NCBI RefSeq assembly: GCF_014595955.1
Contig: NZ_JABVCF010000003.1
Location: 434,001 to 498,000, forward strand
Source of the DNA: Pseudaminobacter soli (ex Zhang et al. 2022)
GTDB taxonomy: Bacteria > Pseudomonadota > Alphaproteobacteria > Rhizobiales > Rhizobiaceae
Length of the DNA stretch: 64,000 bases
Direction of reading: 5' to 3'
Of this stretch, positions 51,389 through 60,030 are shown one piece after another. Below the pieces are notes generated by a model. It was not told where the DNA came from. It made no database searches and worked only from the letters and a program-made list of their open reading frames with translations. The number at the start of each line of letters is the position of its first letter. Position 1 is the stretch's first letter. The position numbers and the translations under genes were made by a program.

Positions 51389-53725
51389 ATGCATCAAACC
51401 AGCTTTCCGCCGACCAGCCGACTGTCGATGACAACCGACGATGCAGATCGCTTCATCGACCTGGAGCGGCTGGCCGCGATCGCGATCCGGCAGGCGAGGG
51501 TCGCAGCGCTTTGCGCAGCGGTCGGTCTTGTGCTTGGCGCCCTCTATCTTGTGTTCACGCCAGCGGAATACACCGCCTCGACGCGCATCCTGCTTGACGA
51601 CAGCCTCACCAAATTCGCCGAGGAGAAAGATGCGGCCCCGGTTCGGATGCAGGCGGATTCGATGATCTCGAGCGAGGTCGAGATCCTGAAATCCGCCCGT
51701 CTCGCTCGCGCCGTCGTGCTTGCCGAGAAGTTGCATGAGAACGAGGCATTCCTGAATCCGCCGCGCTCGCCGATCGGATGGATGAAGGATCAGATCAAGA
51801 GCATCGTCGGATTGTTTTCCTTCGGCCCGGCGCCATCGGCCGCTTCGGTCGAGAATGCCAAAATCGGAAAGGCCGTTGCGCTTCTGCAAAGCTCGATATC
51901 GGCCGAGCGGGCAGGGCGCAGCTATGTCATTGATGTCTCGTTCAGATCCAATGACCGCAAACTTGCCGGCGCAACTACGCGCGCCTATGCTGAGGCCTAC
52001 CTTTCCGATCAGTTGGACGCCAATTTCGACGCCACCCAGCGTGCCACTATCTGGCTTCAAGGCCGCCTCGACGAATTGCGCGAAAGTTCACAGGCCGCGG
52101 CGCTAGAGGTCGCAAAGTTCCGCGCAGAAAACGGACTGACCGCGGCGCGCGGTGAGTTGATCTCGGAGCAGCAACTCTCCGACCTCAACAGCCAGTTGAT
52201 TGTTGCGCAAGCCGACACCGCGAACGCGTTTGGCCGCTACAGTCAGTTCAAGTCGATCATCGACAGCGGTCCGGAGAACGCCGTCAGGAATGCGACGATC
52301 CCGTCCAATAGCGGCAACAGCGCCGTCATCAACGATCTCAAGGCCCGTTATCTCAACGTCTCCAAGCGCCAGCAGGAGATTGCCGCCCGCTTCGGCGAAG
52401 AGCATGCCCAGGCGGTTGCGCTGCGTCGCGAGCAGGCCGATCTTGAGAAACAGATTTTCCAGGAACTGAAGCAGATCACGGAAAGCTATCGCAACGAATA
52501 CGAAGTCGCTAAGGCACGTGAGACCTCGTTGCGCGAAAATGTCGGCCACATGGCCGGCCAGAGTTCCGAAACCAGCGAGTCCATGGTGCAGTTACGCGCG
52601 CTGGAGCAGAGGTCCACCGCGCTGGCGACGCTCTACCAGACATTCCTGTCGCGCCACGAGGAAGCCTCGCAGCAACAATCGTTTCCCATCGCCAAGGCCC
52701 GCGTGATCTCCGAGGCCGGCGATCCGGTTTCGCCGTCGAGCCCGCGCAAATCGATGGTGCTGGGCCTGTCGCTGGTGCTAGGTCTCTTTGCCGGAGCGGG
52801 ATTAGGTGCCTTGCAGGAATTCCGCGAGCGGTTCTTCCGCACCGGCGAAGATGTCCGCTCCGCACTCAACATCAACTTCCTTGGCTACCTGCCGATCGTG
52901 GGTACCCGCCTCACCACAGCAGCCAGCCCAGTTGCGGCTGGCCCGAATCCCGGAGACAGGCAGCCGCGAGACCAAAGCGGCTCTGTCACTCCGCGGATAT
53001 TGCGGGTCGCCGTCAACGCACCGGCCTCCTCGTTTGCGGAAACGCTACGCAACGCCAAGGTCGCCAGCGACGTCGTCCTGCAGGACAGGCCCTCCAAGGT
53101 GATTGGTTTCGTCTCGTCGCTGCCGAGCGAGGGTAAGACCACAGTGGCTGCGAATTTCGCCGGCCTGCTCGCTTCCCAGGGCGCAAGAACGTTGCTGATC
53201 GACGGCGACCTCAGAAATCCCGGGCTGAGCCGCGGCCTGTCGCTGACGCCAGACAAGGGGCTGGTCGAAGCGATCGTCGGCGACCAACCCTGGCGAAGCA
53301 CGGTGTTGGTCGACCGCTCGACGAAACTCGCAGTGATGCCGGCGGCTGTGCGTGGACGCCTATCGCACACGAGCGAACTCATATCGGGACCCGGGATGCG
53401 CGACCTGCTCAAGGACGCGCGCACGGCCTACGACTACATCATCGTCGACCTGCCGCCGCTCGGTCCGGTGGTCGACGCCAAGGCCTTCGCTCCTTTGGCT
53501 GACGGCTTCGTGATGGTGGCCGAATGGGGCGGGACGCCACGCGCGCTGGTTCGCGCCACGTTGCAGGCGGAACCGCAAATCGCGGCCAAGGTGCTCGGGA
53601 TCATCCTCAACAAGACCGATATGAAGAAACTGGCCCGCTATGGGTCGTTTGGCGGCTCCGAGCAGTATCTCGACCGCTACTCCGCCTACTACGTCGATCA
53701 GGTGGGCATGGACGGGAAGGCGTGA
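51389..53725 (+). CDS. exoP: Polysaccharide co-polymerase / tyrosine autokinase ExoP-like
   Basis: The 778-residue inner-membrane protein sets chain length of succinoglycan. It has an N-terminal Wzz domain with first helix at about 45-65, a long periplasmic coiled-coil loop (about 90-440), a second helix (about 453-475), and a cytosolic BY-kinase domain with Walker A S-L-P-S-E-G-K-T-T (Lys near residue 583) and D-G-D-L-R-N-P. The C-terminus has a short tyrosine cluster (Y-G-S-F-G-G-S-E-Q-Y-L-D-R-Y-S-A-Y-Y). The ATG at 51389 has GAGG upstream; an ATG at 51428 is possible. A phosphatase lies directly beyond its stop, convergent. Confidence 0.94.
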   Translation: MHQTSFPPTSRLSMTTDDADRFIDLERLAAIAIRQARVAALCAAVGLVLGALYLVFTPAEYTASTRILLDDSLTKFAEEKDAAPVRMQADSMISSEVEILKSARLARAVVLAEKLHENEAFLNPPRSPIGWMKDQIKSIVGLFSFGPAPSAASVENAKIGKAVALLQSSISAERAGRSYVIDVSFRSNDRKLAGATTRAYAEAYLSDQLDANFDATQRATIWLQGRLDELRESSQAAALEVAKFRAENGLTAARGELISEQQLSDLNSQLIVAQADTANAFGRYSQFKSIIDSGPENAVRNATIPSNSGNSAVINDLKARYLNVSKRQQEIAARFGEEHAQAVALRREQADLEKQIFQELKQITESYRNEYEVAKARETSLRENVGHMAGQSSETSESMVQLRALEQRSTALATLYQTFLSRHEEASQQQSFPIAKARVISEAGDPVSPSSPRKSMVLGLSLVLGLFAGAGLGALQEFRERFFRTGEDVRSALNINFLGYLPIVGTRLTTAASPVAAGPNPGDRQPRDQSGSVTPRILRVAVNAPASSFAETLRNAKVASDVVLQDRPSKVIGFVSSLPSEGKTTVAANFAGLLASQGARTLLIDGDLRNPGLSRGLSLTPDKGLVEAIVGDQPWRSTVLVDRSTKLAVMPAAVRGRLSHTSELISGPGMRDLLKDARTAYDYIIVDLPPLGPVVDAKAFAPLADGFVMVAEWGGTPRALVRATLQAEPQIAAKVLGIILNKTDMKKLARYGSFGGSEQYLDRYSAYYVDQVGMDGKA

Positions 53726-53739
53726 CGAATGCCGGCCCG

Positions 53740-54516
53740 TCAGTTGGTCAAATACAAACCTTTGTCCTGCCAGATTCGCAAGGCGGTCAATTTGCCGCCG
53801 AAGACCGCGCCGGTGTCGATGTTGACGCGCTTGTCTTCCAGTTTCGGCTCTGCAGTAGGCGTGTGGCCATGAACCACATACTTCTTGAGCTGAGCAGAGT
53901 GCTTGTAGAATTCCGATCGGATGAGCACCAGGTCGTCGTCCGTTTGCTGGGCGATGTCGAGTTCGGGACGGACGCCGGCATGCACGAAAATGAAGCGCGG
54001 CGCCTCGACCAGGATCGGCATAGATCTCAGGAAGGCCACATGTGGGGCCGGAATCGCCTTCCTGATCACCTCGTCGACCTGCCGGCTGGATCGGTAGACC
54101 TGGACGAGGCGCTCCTGGTCGATGCCGTAGGAATGCAACGTCGCGGCTGCGCCCATGCTCATCCAGTCCGCCAGCCCGAGCCGGCCGTCGATGTAATCGA
54201 GCATCATGACTTCGTGGTTTCCCGCGAGGCAGATGCGTTCAAACCCGGCGGGTGCGGGGGCGATCAGATGCTCAAGGACCTGCGACGATGCCGGTCCCCG
54301 ATCGACATAATCGCCGAGCATGATGATCAGCTTGCGGGCCGGCAGATCCTTGCCATCCGCCACGATGGCGCGCTCCAGCGAAAGCAGTTCGTCGAGACAG
54401 CCATGGACATCGCCCACCGCGTAGATGGCGACGCCGGCGGTATCGAGTCTCAGTCGCGCCCTGCGTTCCCTGTCCGCATGCCTGCGCAGGCCCAGAAGGC
54501 CAGCCAGTTTTCTCAT
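53740..54516 (-). CDS. PPP-family metallophosphatase next to exoP
   Basis: The 258-residue phosphatase has the PPP motifs G-D-V-H-G (near residue 31), G-D-Y-V-D-R-G, G-N-H-E and, near the end, V-H-G-H-T-P. It resembles bacterial Ser/Thr-type or ApaH-like phosphatases. I chose the ATG at 54516 (M-R-K-L-A-G-L-L-G-L); upstream codons are open but not conserved in look. It stands between exoP (convergent, 14 bases apart) and exoH (divergent). A role on phosphorylated ExoP is only suggested by position; it could also act on nucleotides or cell signals. Confidence 0.88.
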   Translation of the reverse strand: MRKLAGLLGLRRHADRERRARLRLDTAGVAIYAVGDVHGCLDELLSLERAIVADGKDLPARKLIIMLGDYVDRGPASSQVLEHLIAPAPAGFERICLAGNHEVMMLDYIDGRLGLADWMSMGAAATLHSYGIDQERLVQVYRSSRQVDEVIRKAIPAPHVAFLRSMPILVEAPRFIFVHAGVRPELDIAQQTDDDLVLIRSEFYKHSAQLKKYVVHGHTPTAEPKLEDKRVNIDTGAVFGGKLTALRIWQDKGLYLTN

Positions 54517-54813
54517 CAAAGGCTCTTGCAATTCCTGTACGCGGCCGGGTTCGGTCGATGGCTTCCTGTTAGACGTGGTTGCATATTGTGAACCGGCGAC
54601 AGGAGTAAATGCCGCTTCTTTCACATTTGGTCCATCTCCACAATCTACCACGCGTTCTGCGTGTGGCCGCACAAGCCGGTTGTCGGCTGGCCCCGCTTTG
54701 CGACGGGCATATGAGACGTGCCCACCTCTCGCGCCCCGTCCTTCCCTGCTCGAAAAGTGACATTTGTCACGGTGCCGGGAACGCCTAGCCGATCAGTTGT
54801 TGAGGAGATGCAT
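54517..54813. promoter_or_regulatory. Divergent region of the phosphatase and exoH
   Basis: Nearly 300 bases without a gene. It holds GTGACA-TT-TGTCAC (54757-54770), a palindrome 43 bases upstream of the exoH start, and a looser TGTGAA...TTCACA pair (about 54585-54635). These could be operator sites for exoH. No promoter element is clear. Confidence 0.4.
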
Positions 54814-55956
54814 GTGACAAAAAGCGCTTATTCCCTTGCGCCAAACGACTCCGTAGCGCCGGTCGCGAAAGAGGTATCGGAGCGCATCAAGATCGCGCGC
54901 ACGCTCTGCATCTTCTTCATGACCTTCGTCCACGTCCAGCCGGGCATCGCCGAGAACGTCTATGACCGCGATGCCGGTTTCTTCGACATCGTCTACTTCA
55001 TCCTGACGCGGCTGATGGGACTGAGTTCCGTTTCCCTGCTCAGCATCGTCTCCGGCTATTTCATCGTTTCGAGCCTGCTCAAGGCCGGGGCAAGCCCGTT
55101 ATTCGCCTCCAAGTTCAAGACGCTCGTGGTGCCCCTGGTCGCCTGGAACGTCCTGATGCTGGCGCTCCTTGCGGCCTACGGCGTCATGTCCGGCAACTGG
55201 CAGGACTTCCCTGAACTCAACGTAGGCGGCCTCGCCAATGCACTTTTTGCCGTCACCGAATGGCCGCTCGTCGTCCCGCTATGGTTCTTGCGGGACCTGT
55301 TCGTCTGCTGCCTGTTCGCGCCGCTTCTCTATCTGGGGCTGCGCCGCCTTCCAGTCGCGACCATTCTGCTGCTGGTCGCCTTCACGCTATTCGGCGAAGA
55401 CCTCTACATCCTGCAACGACCCCAGCTCATGCTGTTCTTCGGGCTCGGCATGTGGCTGCGTATCGGCCGCTTCAGCGGAGAGGCGATCGACCGCGTTGCA
55501 ACGTTTCTCGCCATCGGCCTCGTCGTCATGGCAGCGATTTTCCTGACGATCCGCATTGAGCGCATATTGCTTTCGGAAATGGACGAAACGCTGCGGCTGA
55601 CGCTCGACACGCTGCTGCGCGTGACGATGGCGGCGGGCTTCTGGAAACTGACCGAACTCATCCGGCGATCTGCGCTGTCCGAACTCTTCACGCGTTTCGA
55701 GCCATACGCATTCTTCCTGTTCTGCAGCCACGCGATCCTGTTCAACTTCGCCGGCATCGTCTTCCGGCGCGCCTTCGGCAACTACGGTTCGGATCTGTTC
55801 CCGATCACCTTCTTCGTGCTGCCCTGCCTTGCCGTCATCGCGGCAATCATCGGGCTGAGCGTGGCAAATCGCTCCGCGATCCTCGTTTTCCTGTTCAATG
55901 CCGGCCATCGCCTTCGGACCCGTCCAGTGGCCACGATGGAAAGGGCATCAGCTTAG
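54814..55956 (+). CDS. exoH: Exopolysaccharide succinyltransferase ExoH-like
   Basis: The 380-residue membrane acyltransferase has about ten helices, starting R-I-K-I-A-R-T-L-C-I-F-F-M-T-F-V-H-V-Q-P-G, which is typical of ExoH (succinyltransferase of succinoglycan). Its length fits the known protein. I chose the GTG at 54814, 7 bases after AGGAG; an in-frame ATG at 54808 sits directly on the AGGAG and cannot be used. In S. meliloti exoH lies between exoK and exoI; here it is beyond exoP. Confidence 0.85.
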   Translation: MTKSAYSLAPNDSVAPVAKEVSERIKIARTLCIFFMTFVHVQPGIAENVYDRDAGFFDIVYFILTRLMGLSSVSLLSIVSGYFIVSSLLKAGASPLFASKFKTLVVPLVAWNVLMLALLAAYGVMSGNWQDFPELNVGGLANALFAVTEWPLVVPLWFLRDLFVCCLFAPLLYLGLRRLPVATILLLVAFTLFGEDLYILQRPQLMLFFGLGMWLRIGRFSGEAIDRVATFLAIGLVVMAAIFLTIRIERILLSEMDETLRLTLDTLLRVTMAAGFWKLTELIRRSALSELFTRFEPYAFFLFCSHAILFNFAGIVFRRAFGNYGSDLFPITFFVLPCLAVIAAIIGLSVANRSAILVFLFNAGHRLRTRPVATMERASA

Positions 55957-56265
55957 GTTTGCAACGTCATGGCAATCAGGGAATCCGAGTGGGTCTTCGG
56001 CCGAAGGTGCTCCGAACGGAGCACAGGGCTGCCAAATGTTGGCAGCTTCGCCCCAGCCATGACGGGCAGGCTCGGCTCGTCGGACGACCAGCGCCAGGCG
56101 TGACGCCGATGGCGCTTTCGCTCAGCCGAGTTGCGCGAGCAGGTGGCCCAACTGAGCGAACGCTTGGCCTTGCCGCGTCGGCTCCAAGTCGGAGAGAGAA
56201 GAGCCGACGTCCCGGCGGTTTCTCCTCCTCCGTGCGAGTGGAGAAGGTGCTCCGGCAGGGAAGCG
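55957..56265. repeat. Hairpin-rich spacer between exo and fatty-acid genes
   Basis: A 309-base stretch without a gene holds at least four inverted repeats: GTGCTCC/GGAGCAC (56007-56024), CTGCCAA/TTGGCAG (56029-56045), TTCGCTCAG/CTGAGCGAA (56117-56125 with 56152-56160), and GTCGGCTC/GAGCCGAC (56177-56184 with 56201-56208). This density suggests an interspersed rhizobial repeat element inserted or kept at the operon border. Confidence 0.65.
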
Positions 56266-58488
56266 TTACGCCGCCTTCTTCTCCGCGGCTTTTCGGTAGG
56301 GATCGAAGCGCTGGTAGAAGGTCTCCCCCTTCTCCGCCATGTCTATGACCAGTTTCGGCGCCTTGAACTGGTCGCCGAACTTCTTGCGAAGCGACTTGGC
56401 CAGAGCCACGAACCGCTCCACGCCCATGCCGTCGATGTAGGAGAGCGTGCCGCCGGTGAAGGGCGCGAAGCCGAAGGCGAGAATCGAGCCGACATCCGCC
56501 TCGCGCGGATCGGTCACGATGCCCTCCTCCATGACGCGCGCCGCCTCCAGAGCGATGGTGACGAGGAAGCGCTGCTTGAGCTCCTCGACATCCACTTCTT
56601 CGGGCCGCTTCTGCGGATAAAGGTCCTTCAGGCCCGGCCACAGCTTCTTCTTCGCCGGCTTGGCGGGATAATCGTAAAAGCCCTTGGCGTTCTTGCGACC
56701 GTGGCGGCCGTGCGTGTCGACCATCGTGTCGATCAGCGCCATCTGGGCCGGATCGACGGCCTTGTCGCCCAGATCGCGCTTGGTCTGGCGCATGATCTTC
56801 TGCGCCAGATCGATCGCCGTCTCGTCGGTGAGCGCCAGCGGGCCGACCGGCATGCCGGCCATCCTCGCCGCGTTCTCGATCATCGGCGCAGGCACGCCCT
56901 CGATCAGCATGCGGTAGGCTTCCGACATGTAGCGCAGCACGCAGCGGTTCACGTAGAAGCCGCGCGTGTCGTTGACGACGATCGGCGTCTTGCCGATGGC
57001 GCGCACGTAATCCATCGCGGTCGCCAGCGCCTTGTCGCCCGTCTTCTTGCCGAGGATGATCTCGACCAGCATCATGCGGTCCACCGGCGAGAAGAAGTGG
57101 ATGCCGATGAACTGCTCCGGCCGCTTCGAGTTCTTCGCCAGCGCGGTGATTGGAATGGTCGAGGTGTTGGAGGCGAAGATCCCCGCCTCGGGCAGAACCG
57201 CCTCGGCCTTCTCGGTCGCCGCCTTCTTCACCTCCGAATCCTCGAACACCGCCTCGATGACCAGATCGCAGCCTTGCAGGAGCGCGTAGTCGTCGGTCGG
57301 CGTGATCAGCGACAAGAGCGCGTCCTTGTCCTCGGGCTTGGCCCTGCCCTTCTTGACGGCGTCGGAGATCAGGCTTTCTGAATGCGCCTTGCCCTTTTCG
57401 GCCGAGGGCATGTCGCGGTCGAGCAGCACCACCGGGATGCCGGCCTTGGCGGTCACATAGGCGATGCCGGCGCCCATGAAGCCGGCGCCGAGCACGCCGA
57501 TCTTGCTGAACTTCACCGGCTCGACGCCCTGCGGGCGGCGGGCGCCCTTGTTCAGTTCCTGCAGCGAAACGAAGAGCGAGCGGATCATCATCGCCGCCTC
57601 GGTCGTCTGCATGATCTCGGTGAAGTAGCGCTGCTCGATCCTGAGCGCGGTATCGAACGGCACCAGCAGCCCTTCGTAGACGCATTTCAGGATCGCGGCC
57701 GCGGCCGGATAGTTGCCGTAGGTCTCGCGGCGCAGGATGGCGATCGCCGGCGGCCAAAGCATCGCGCCGGCGGCGGAATAGACCGGACCGCCAGGGATCT
57801 TGAAGCCTTTCTCGTCCCAGGGCTGCACCGGCTTCAGGCCGGCGGCGATCATCGCCTTGGCGGCGTCGATCAGTTTCCCGGGTTCGACGACCTCATGGAC
57901 CAGGCCCATCTGCTTGGCGCGCTTCGGCGTCAGCGTCTTTCCGGTCGTCAGCATTTCGAGGGCGGCCTGGGTGTCAGCCAAGCGCGGCACGCGCTGGGTA
58001 CCCCCGGCGCCCGGGAAGATGCCGACCTTCACCTCAGGCAGGGCCAGCTTCACCTTGTCGCCGTCGGCCACGACCCGGCCATGGCAGGCGAGCGACAGCT
58101 CAAAAGCGCCGCCCATGCAGGTGCCGTTGATCGCGGCGACCCACGGCTTGCCGCTCGTCTCCAGCTTGCGCCAGAGCCAGGTCATGCGGCCGGCGCCATC
58201 GAACAGCATCTTGGCCGCCTTTTCGGGGTCGCGCGCCTTCTCGGTATGGAAGCGGCCGAGATGGCTCTTCAGCATGTTGAGGTCGGCGCCGCCCGAAAAG
58301 CTGTCCTTGCCGGAGGTGATCACCGCGCCCTTGATCGCGCCATCGGCAACCACCCGGTCGATGATCCTGTCGAACTCGTCCATCACCTCCTCGGTGAAGA
58401 CGTTCATCGAGCGGTCGGGCATGTTCCAGGTGACCAGCGCGATGCTGTCCGCGTCGGTCTCGACGGTGAAGTTCTTATATTCGGCCAT
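56266..58488 (-). CDS. fadJ: Bifunctional enoyl-CoA hydratase / 3-hydroxyacyl-CoA dehydrogenase (FadJ/FadB-type)
   Basis: The 740-residue protein carries out two steps of beta-oxidation. The N-terminal hydratase domain (about 1-210) has G-T-C-M-G-G-A-F-E-L-S-L-A-C and L-P-E-V-K-V-G-I-F-P-G-A-G-G, with both catalytic glutamates. The dehydrogenase part (about 330-640) has G-V-L-G-A-G-F-M-G-A-G-I-A and H-F-F-S-P-V. It follows the thiolase on the same strand; a REP pair lies between. The ATG at 58488 has GAGGA upstream. FadB versus FadJ cannot be settled by eye. Confidence 0.95.
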   Translation of the reverse strand: MAEYKNFTVETDADSIALVTWNMPDRSMNVFTEEVMDEFDRIIDRVVADGAIKGAVITSGKDSFSGGADLNMLKSHLGRFHTEKARDPEKAAKMLFDGAGRMTWLWRKLETSGKPWVAAINGTCMGGAFELSLACHGRVVADGDKVKLALPEVKVGIFPGAGGTQRVPRLADTQAALEMLTTGKTLTPKRAKQMGLVHEVVEPGKLIDAAKAMIAAGLKPVQPWDEKGFKIPGGPVYSAAGAMLWPPAIAILRRETYGNYPAAAAILKCVYEGLLVPFDTALRIEQRYFTEIMQTTEAAMMIRSLFVSLQELNKGARRPQGVEPVKFSKIGVLGAGFMGAGIAYVTAKAGIPVVLLDRDMPSAEKGKAHSESLISDAVKKGRAKPEDKDALLSLITPTDDYALLQGCDLVIEAVFEDSEVKKAATEKAEAVLPEAGIFASNTSTIPITALAKNSKRPEQFIGIHFFSPVDRMMLVEIILGKKTGDKALATAMDYVRAIGKTPIVVNDTRGFYVNRCVLRYMSEAYRMLIEGVPAPMIENAARMAGMPVGPLALTDETAIDLAQKIMRQTKRDLGDKAVDPAQMALIDTMVDTHGRHGRKNAKGFYDYPAKPAKKKLWPGLKDLYPQKRPEEVDVEELKQRFLVTIALEAARVMEEGIVTDPREADVGSILAFGFAPFTGGTLSYIDGMGVERFVALAKSLRKKFGDQFKAPKLVIDMAEKGETFYQRFDPYRKAAEKKAA

Positions 58489-58508
58489 TGGAGTTCCTCG
58501 GCGGGGCT

Positions 58509-58558
58509 ACCCCTCCCCCTTGAGGGGAGGGTGACCCGCGAAGCGGGTCGGGTGGGGT
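58509..58558. repeat. REP-like element, copy 1
   Basis: ACCCCTCCCCCTTGAGGGGA followed by a GACCCGCGAAGCGGGTC hairpin and GGGTGGGGT. Same architecture as the 61.2-61.8 kb copies, with changed inner hairpin bases. Lies between fadJ and the thiolase. Confidence 0.85.
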
Positions 58559-58606
58559 AATCTCAACTGCCTCGGCCTGGGATGGCGCCGGCGCACTGCC
58601 GCTCCG

Positions 58607-58654
58607 ACCCCTCCCGGCCGCTACGCGGCCACCCTCCCCTCAAGGGGGAGGGGA
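58607..58654. repeat. REP-like element, copy 2 (inverted relative to copy 1)
   Basis: ACCCCTCCCGGCCGCTACGC then GGCCACCCTCCCCTCAAGGG and GGAGGGGA. It faces copy 1 with 48 bases between. Together they form an inverted pair with nothing coding between them. Confidence 0.85.
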
Positions 58655-58662
58655 AACTCGCG

Positions 58663-59871
58663 CTACACTCTCTCGATAATCGTCGCGGTACCCATGCCGG
58701 CGCCGATGCACAGCGTCACCAGCGCGGTGTTGAGGTCGCGCCGCTCCAATTCGTCCAGCACCGTGCCGAAGATCATCGCGCCGGTGGCACCCAGCGGATG
58801 ACCCATCGCGATGGCGCCGCCATTGACGTTGATCCTGTCCTTGTCGATGTCGAAGGCCTGGATGTAGCGCAGCACGACGCTGGCGAAGGCCTCGTTGAGC
58901 TCAAACAGGTCGATGTCCGAGAGCTTCATCTTGGCGCGCTTCAGGAGTTTTTCGGTCACGTCAACCGGGCCGGTCAGCATGATCGCCGGCTCCGAGCCGA
59001 TATTGGCGAAGGCCCTTATACGCGCCCGAGGCTTCAGGCCCATCGCCTTGCCGGCCTTCTTGGAGCCCAGCAGCACGGCGGCCGCTCCGTCCACGATGCC
59101 GGAAGAATTGCCGGCATGGTGGACGTGGTTGATCTCCTCCAACTCCGGATAGCGCTGCACGGCGACCGCATCGAAGCCGCCCATCTCGCCGGGCATGACG
59201 AAGGAAGCATTGAGAGAGGCGAGCGACTGCATGTCGGTGCCCGGCCGCATGTGCTCGTCGCGGTCGAGGATGGTGAGGCCGTTCTGATCCTTCACCGGGA
59301 TGACGGAATTCTTGAAGTAGCCCTTCTCCCACGCCTTGGCGGCGCGTTTCTGGCTCTCCACCGCATAGGCGTCGACGTCGTCTCGCGAAAAGCCGTGTTT
59401 GGTGGCGATCAGGTCGGCCGACACGCCCTGCGGCATGAACCAGCCGGGCAGGCCGACCGAGGGGTCCATGAACCAGGCGCCCCCCGACATGCCCATGCCG
59501 ACGCGCGACATGGATTCCACGCCCCCGGCGATTACGATGTCGTCCGAGCCCTGCACGATCTTGGCGGCGCCGAGATTGATCGCGTCCAGCCCCGAGGCGC
59601 AGAAGCGCGAGATCTGCATGCCCGGCGCCCTGGTGTCATAGCCGGCCTCGAAGGCGGCCGAACGCGGGATCACCGAACCGGCCTCGCCGACCGGATCGAC
59701 GCATCCGAAGATGATGTCATCGACCTGGGCGGTATCGAGGCCGTTGCGGTCGCGGATCGCCTCCAGCACCTTGGCGCCGAGGCGCACCGCCGGCACCTCG
59801 TGCAGCGCGCCGTCCTTCTTGCCGCGCCCGCGCGGCGTGCGTACGGCGTCATAGACATAGGCCTCGGGCAT
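58663..59871 (-). CDS. fadA: Acetyl-CoA C-acyltransferase (thiolase)
   Basis: The 402-residue thiolase cleaves 3-ketoacyl-CoA to acetyl-CoA and a shortened acyl-CoA. It has the nucleophile cysteine near residue 90 in [21 protein letters not shown][15 protein letters not shown] and the second catalytic C-I-G-A-G-M-G near the end. The ATG at 59871 has GGAG 6 bases upstream. It is between the acyl-CoA dehydrogenase and fadJ, in the same operon. The symbol fadA (or fadI) is by function only. Confidence 0.93.
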   Translation of the reverse strand: MPEAYVYDAVRTPRGRGKKDGALHEVPAVRLGAKVLEAIRDRNGLDTAQVDDIIFGCVDPVGEAGSVIPRSAAFEAGYDTRAPGMQISRFCASGLDAINLGAAKIVQGSDDIVIAGGVESMSRVGMGMSGGAWFMDPSVGLPGWFMPQGVSADLIATKHGFSRDDVDAYAVESQKRAAKAWEKGYFKNSVIPVKDQNGLTILDRDEHMRPGTDMQSLASLNASFVMPGEMGGFDAVAVQRYPELEEINHVHHAGNSSGIVDGAAAVLLGSKKAGKAMGLKPRARIRAFANIGSEPAIMLTGPVDVTEKLLKRAKMKLSDIDLFELNEAFASVVLRYIQAFDIDKDRINVNGGAIAMGHPLGATGAMIFGTVLDELERRDLNTALVTLCIGAGMGTATIIERV

Positions 59872-59957
59872 GGTGGTCTCCTTCAATGGAAGGTAACGGC
59901 ACGATAGCCGCTGCCCTCGCTACGTTGTCGACCCCCACTCCGTCTCGCTTCTCTCGA

Positions 59958-60012
59958 CACCTCTCCCCCGCTCGACGGGGGAGAGGTGGCCGCGAAGCGG
60001 CCCGAGTGGGGG
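59958..60012. repeat. REP-like element, variant copy
   Basis: CCTCTCCCCC-GCTCGAC-GGGGGAGAGG hairpin followed by GGCCGCGAAGCGGCC hairpin and GAGTGGGGGG, a second type of the same double-hairpin design. Between the thiolase and the next acyl-CoA dehydrogenase. Confidence 0.85.
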
Positions 60013-60030
60013 GCTTGCTTTACCTGTGTC

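Noticed and set aside
55976-57757. Minus-strand open frame of 593 codons
   Set aside because: It is a shifted frame of fadJ running into the hairpin-rich spacer; its Arg/Gly-rich translation is not protein-like.
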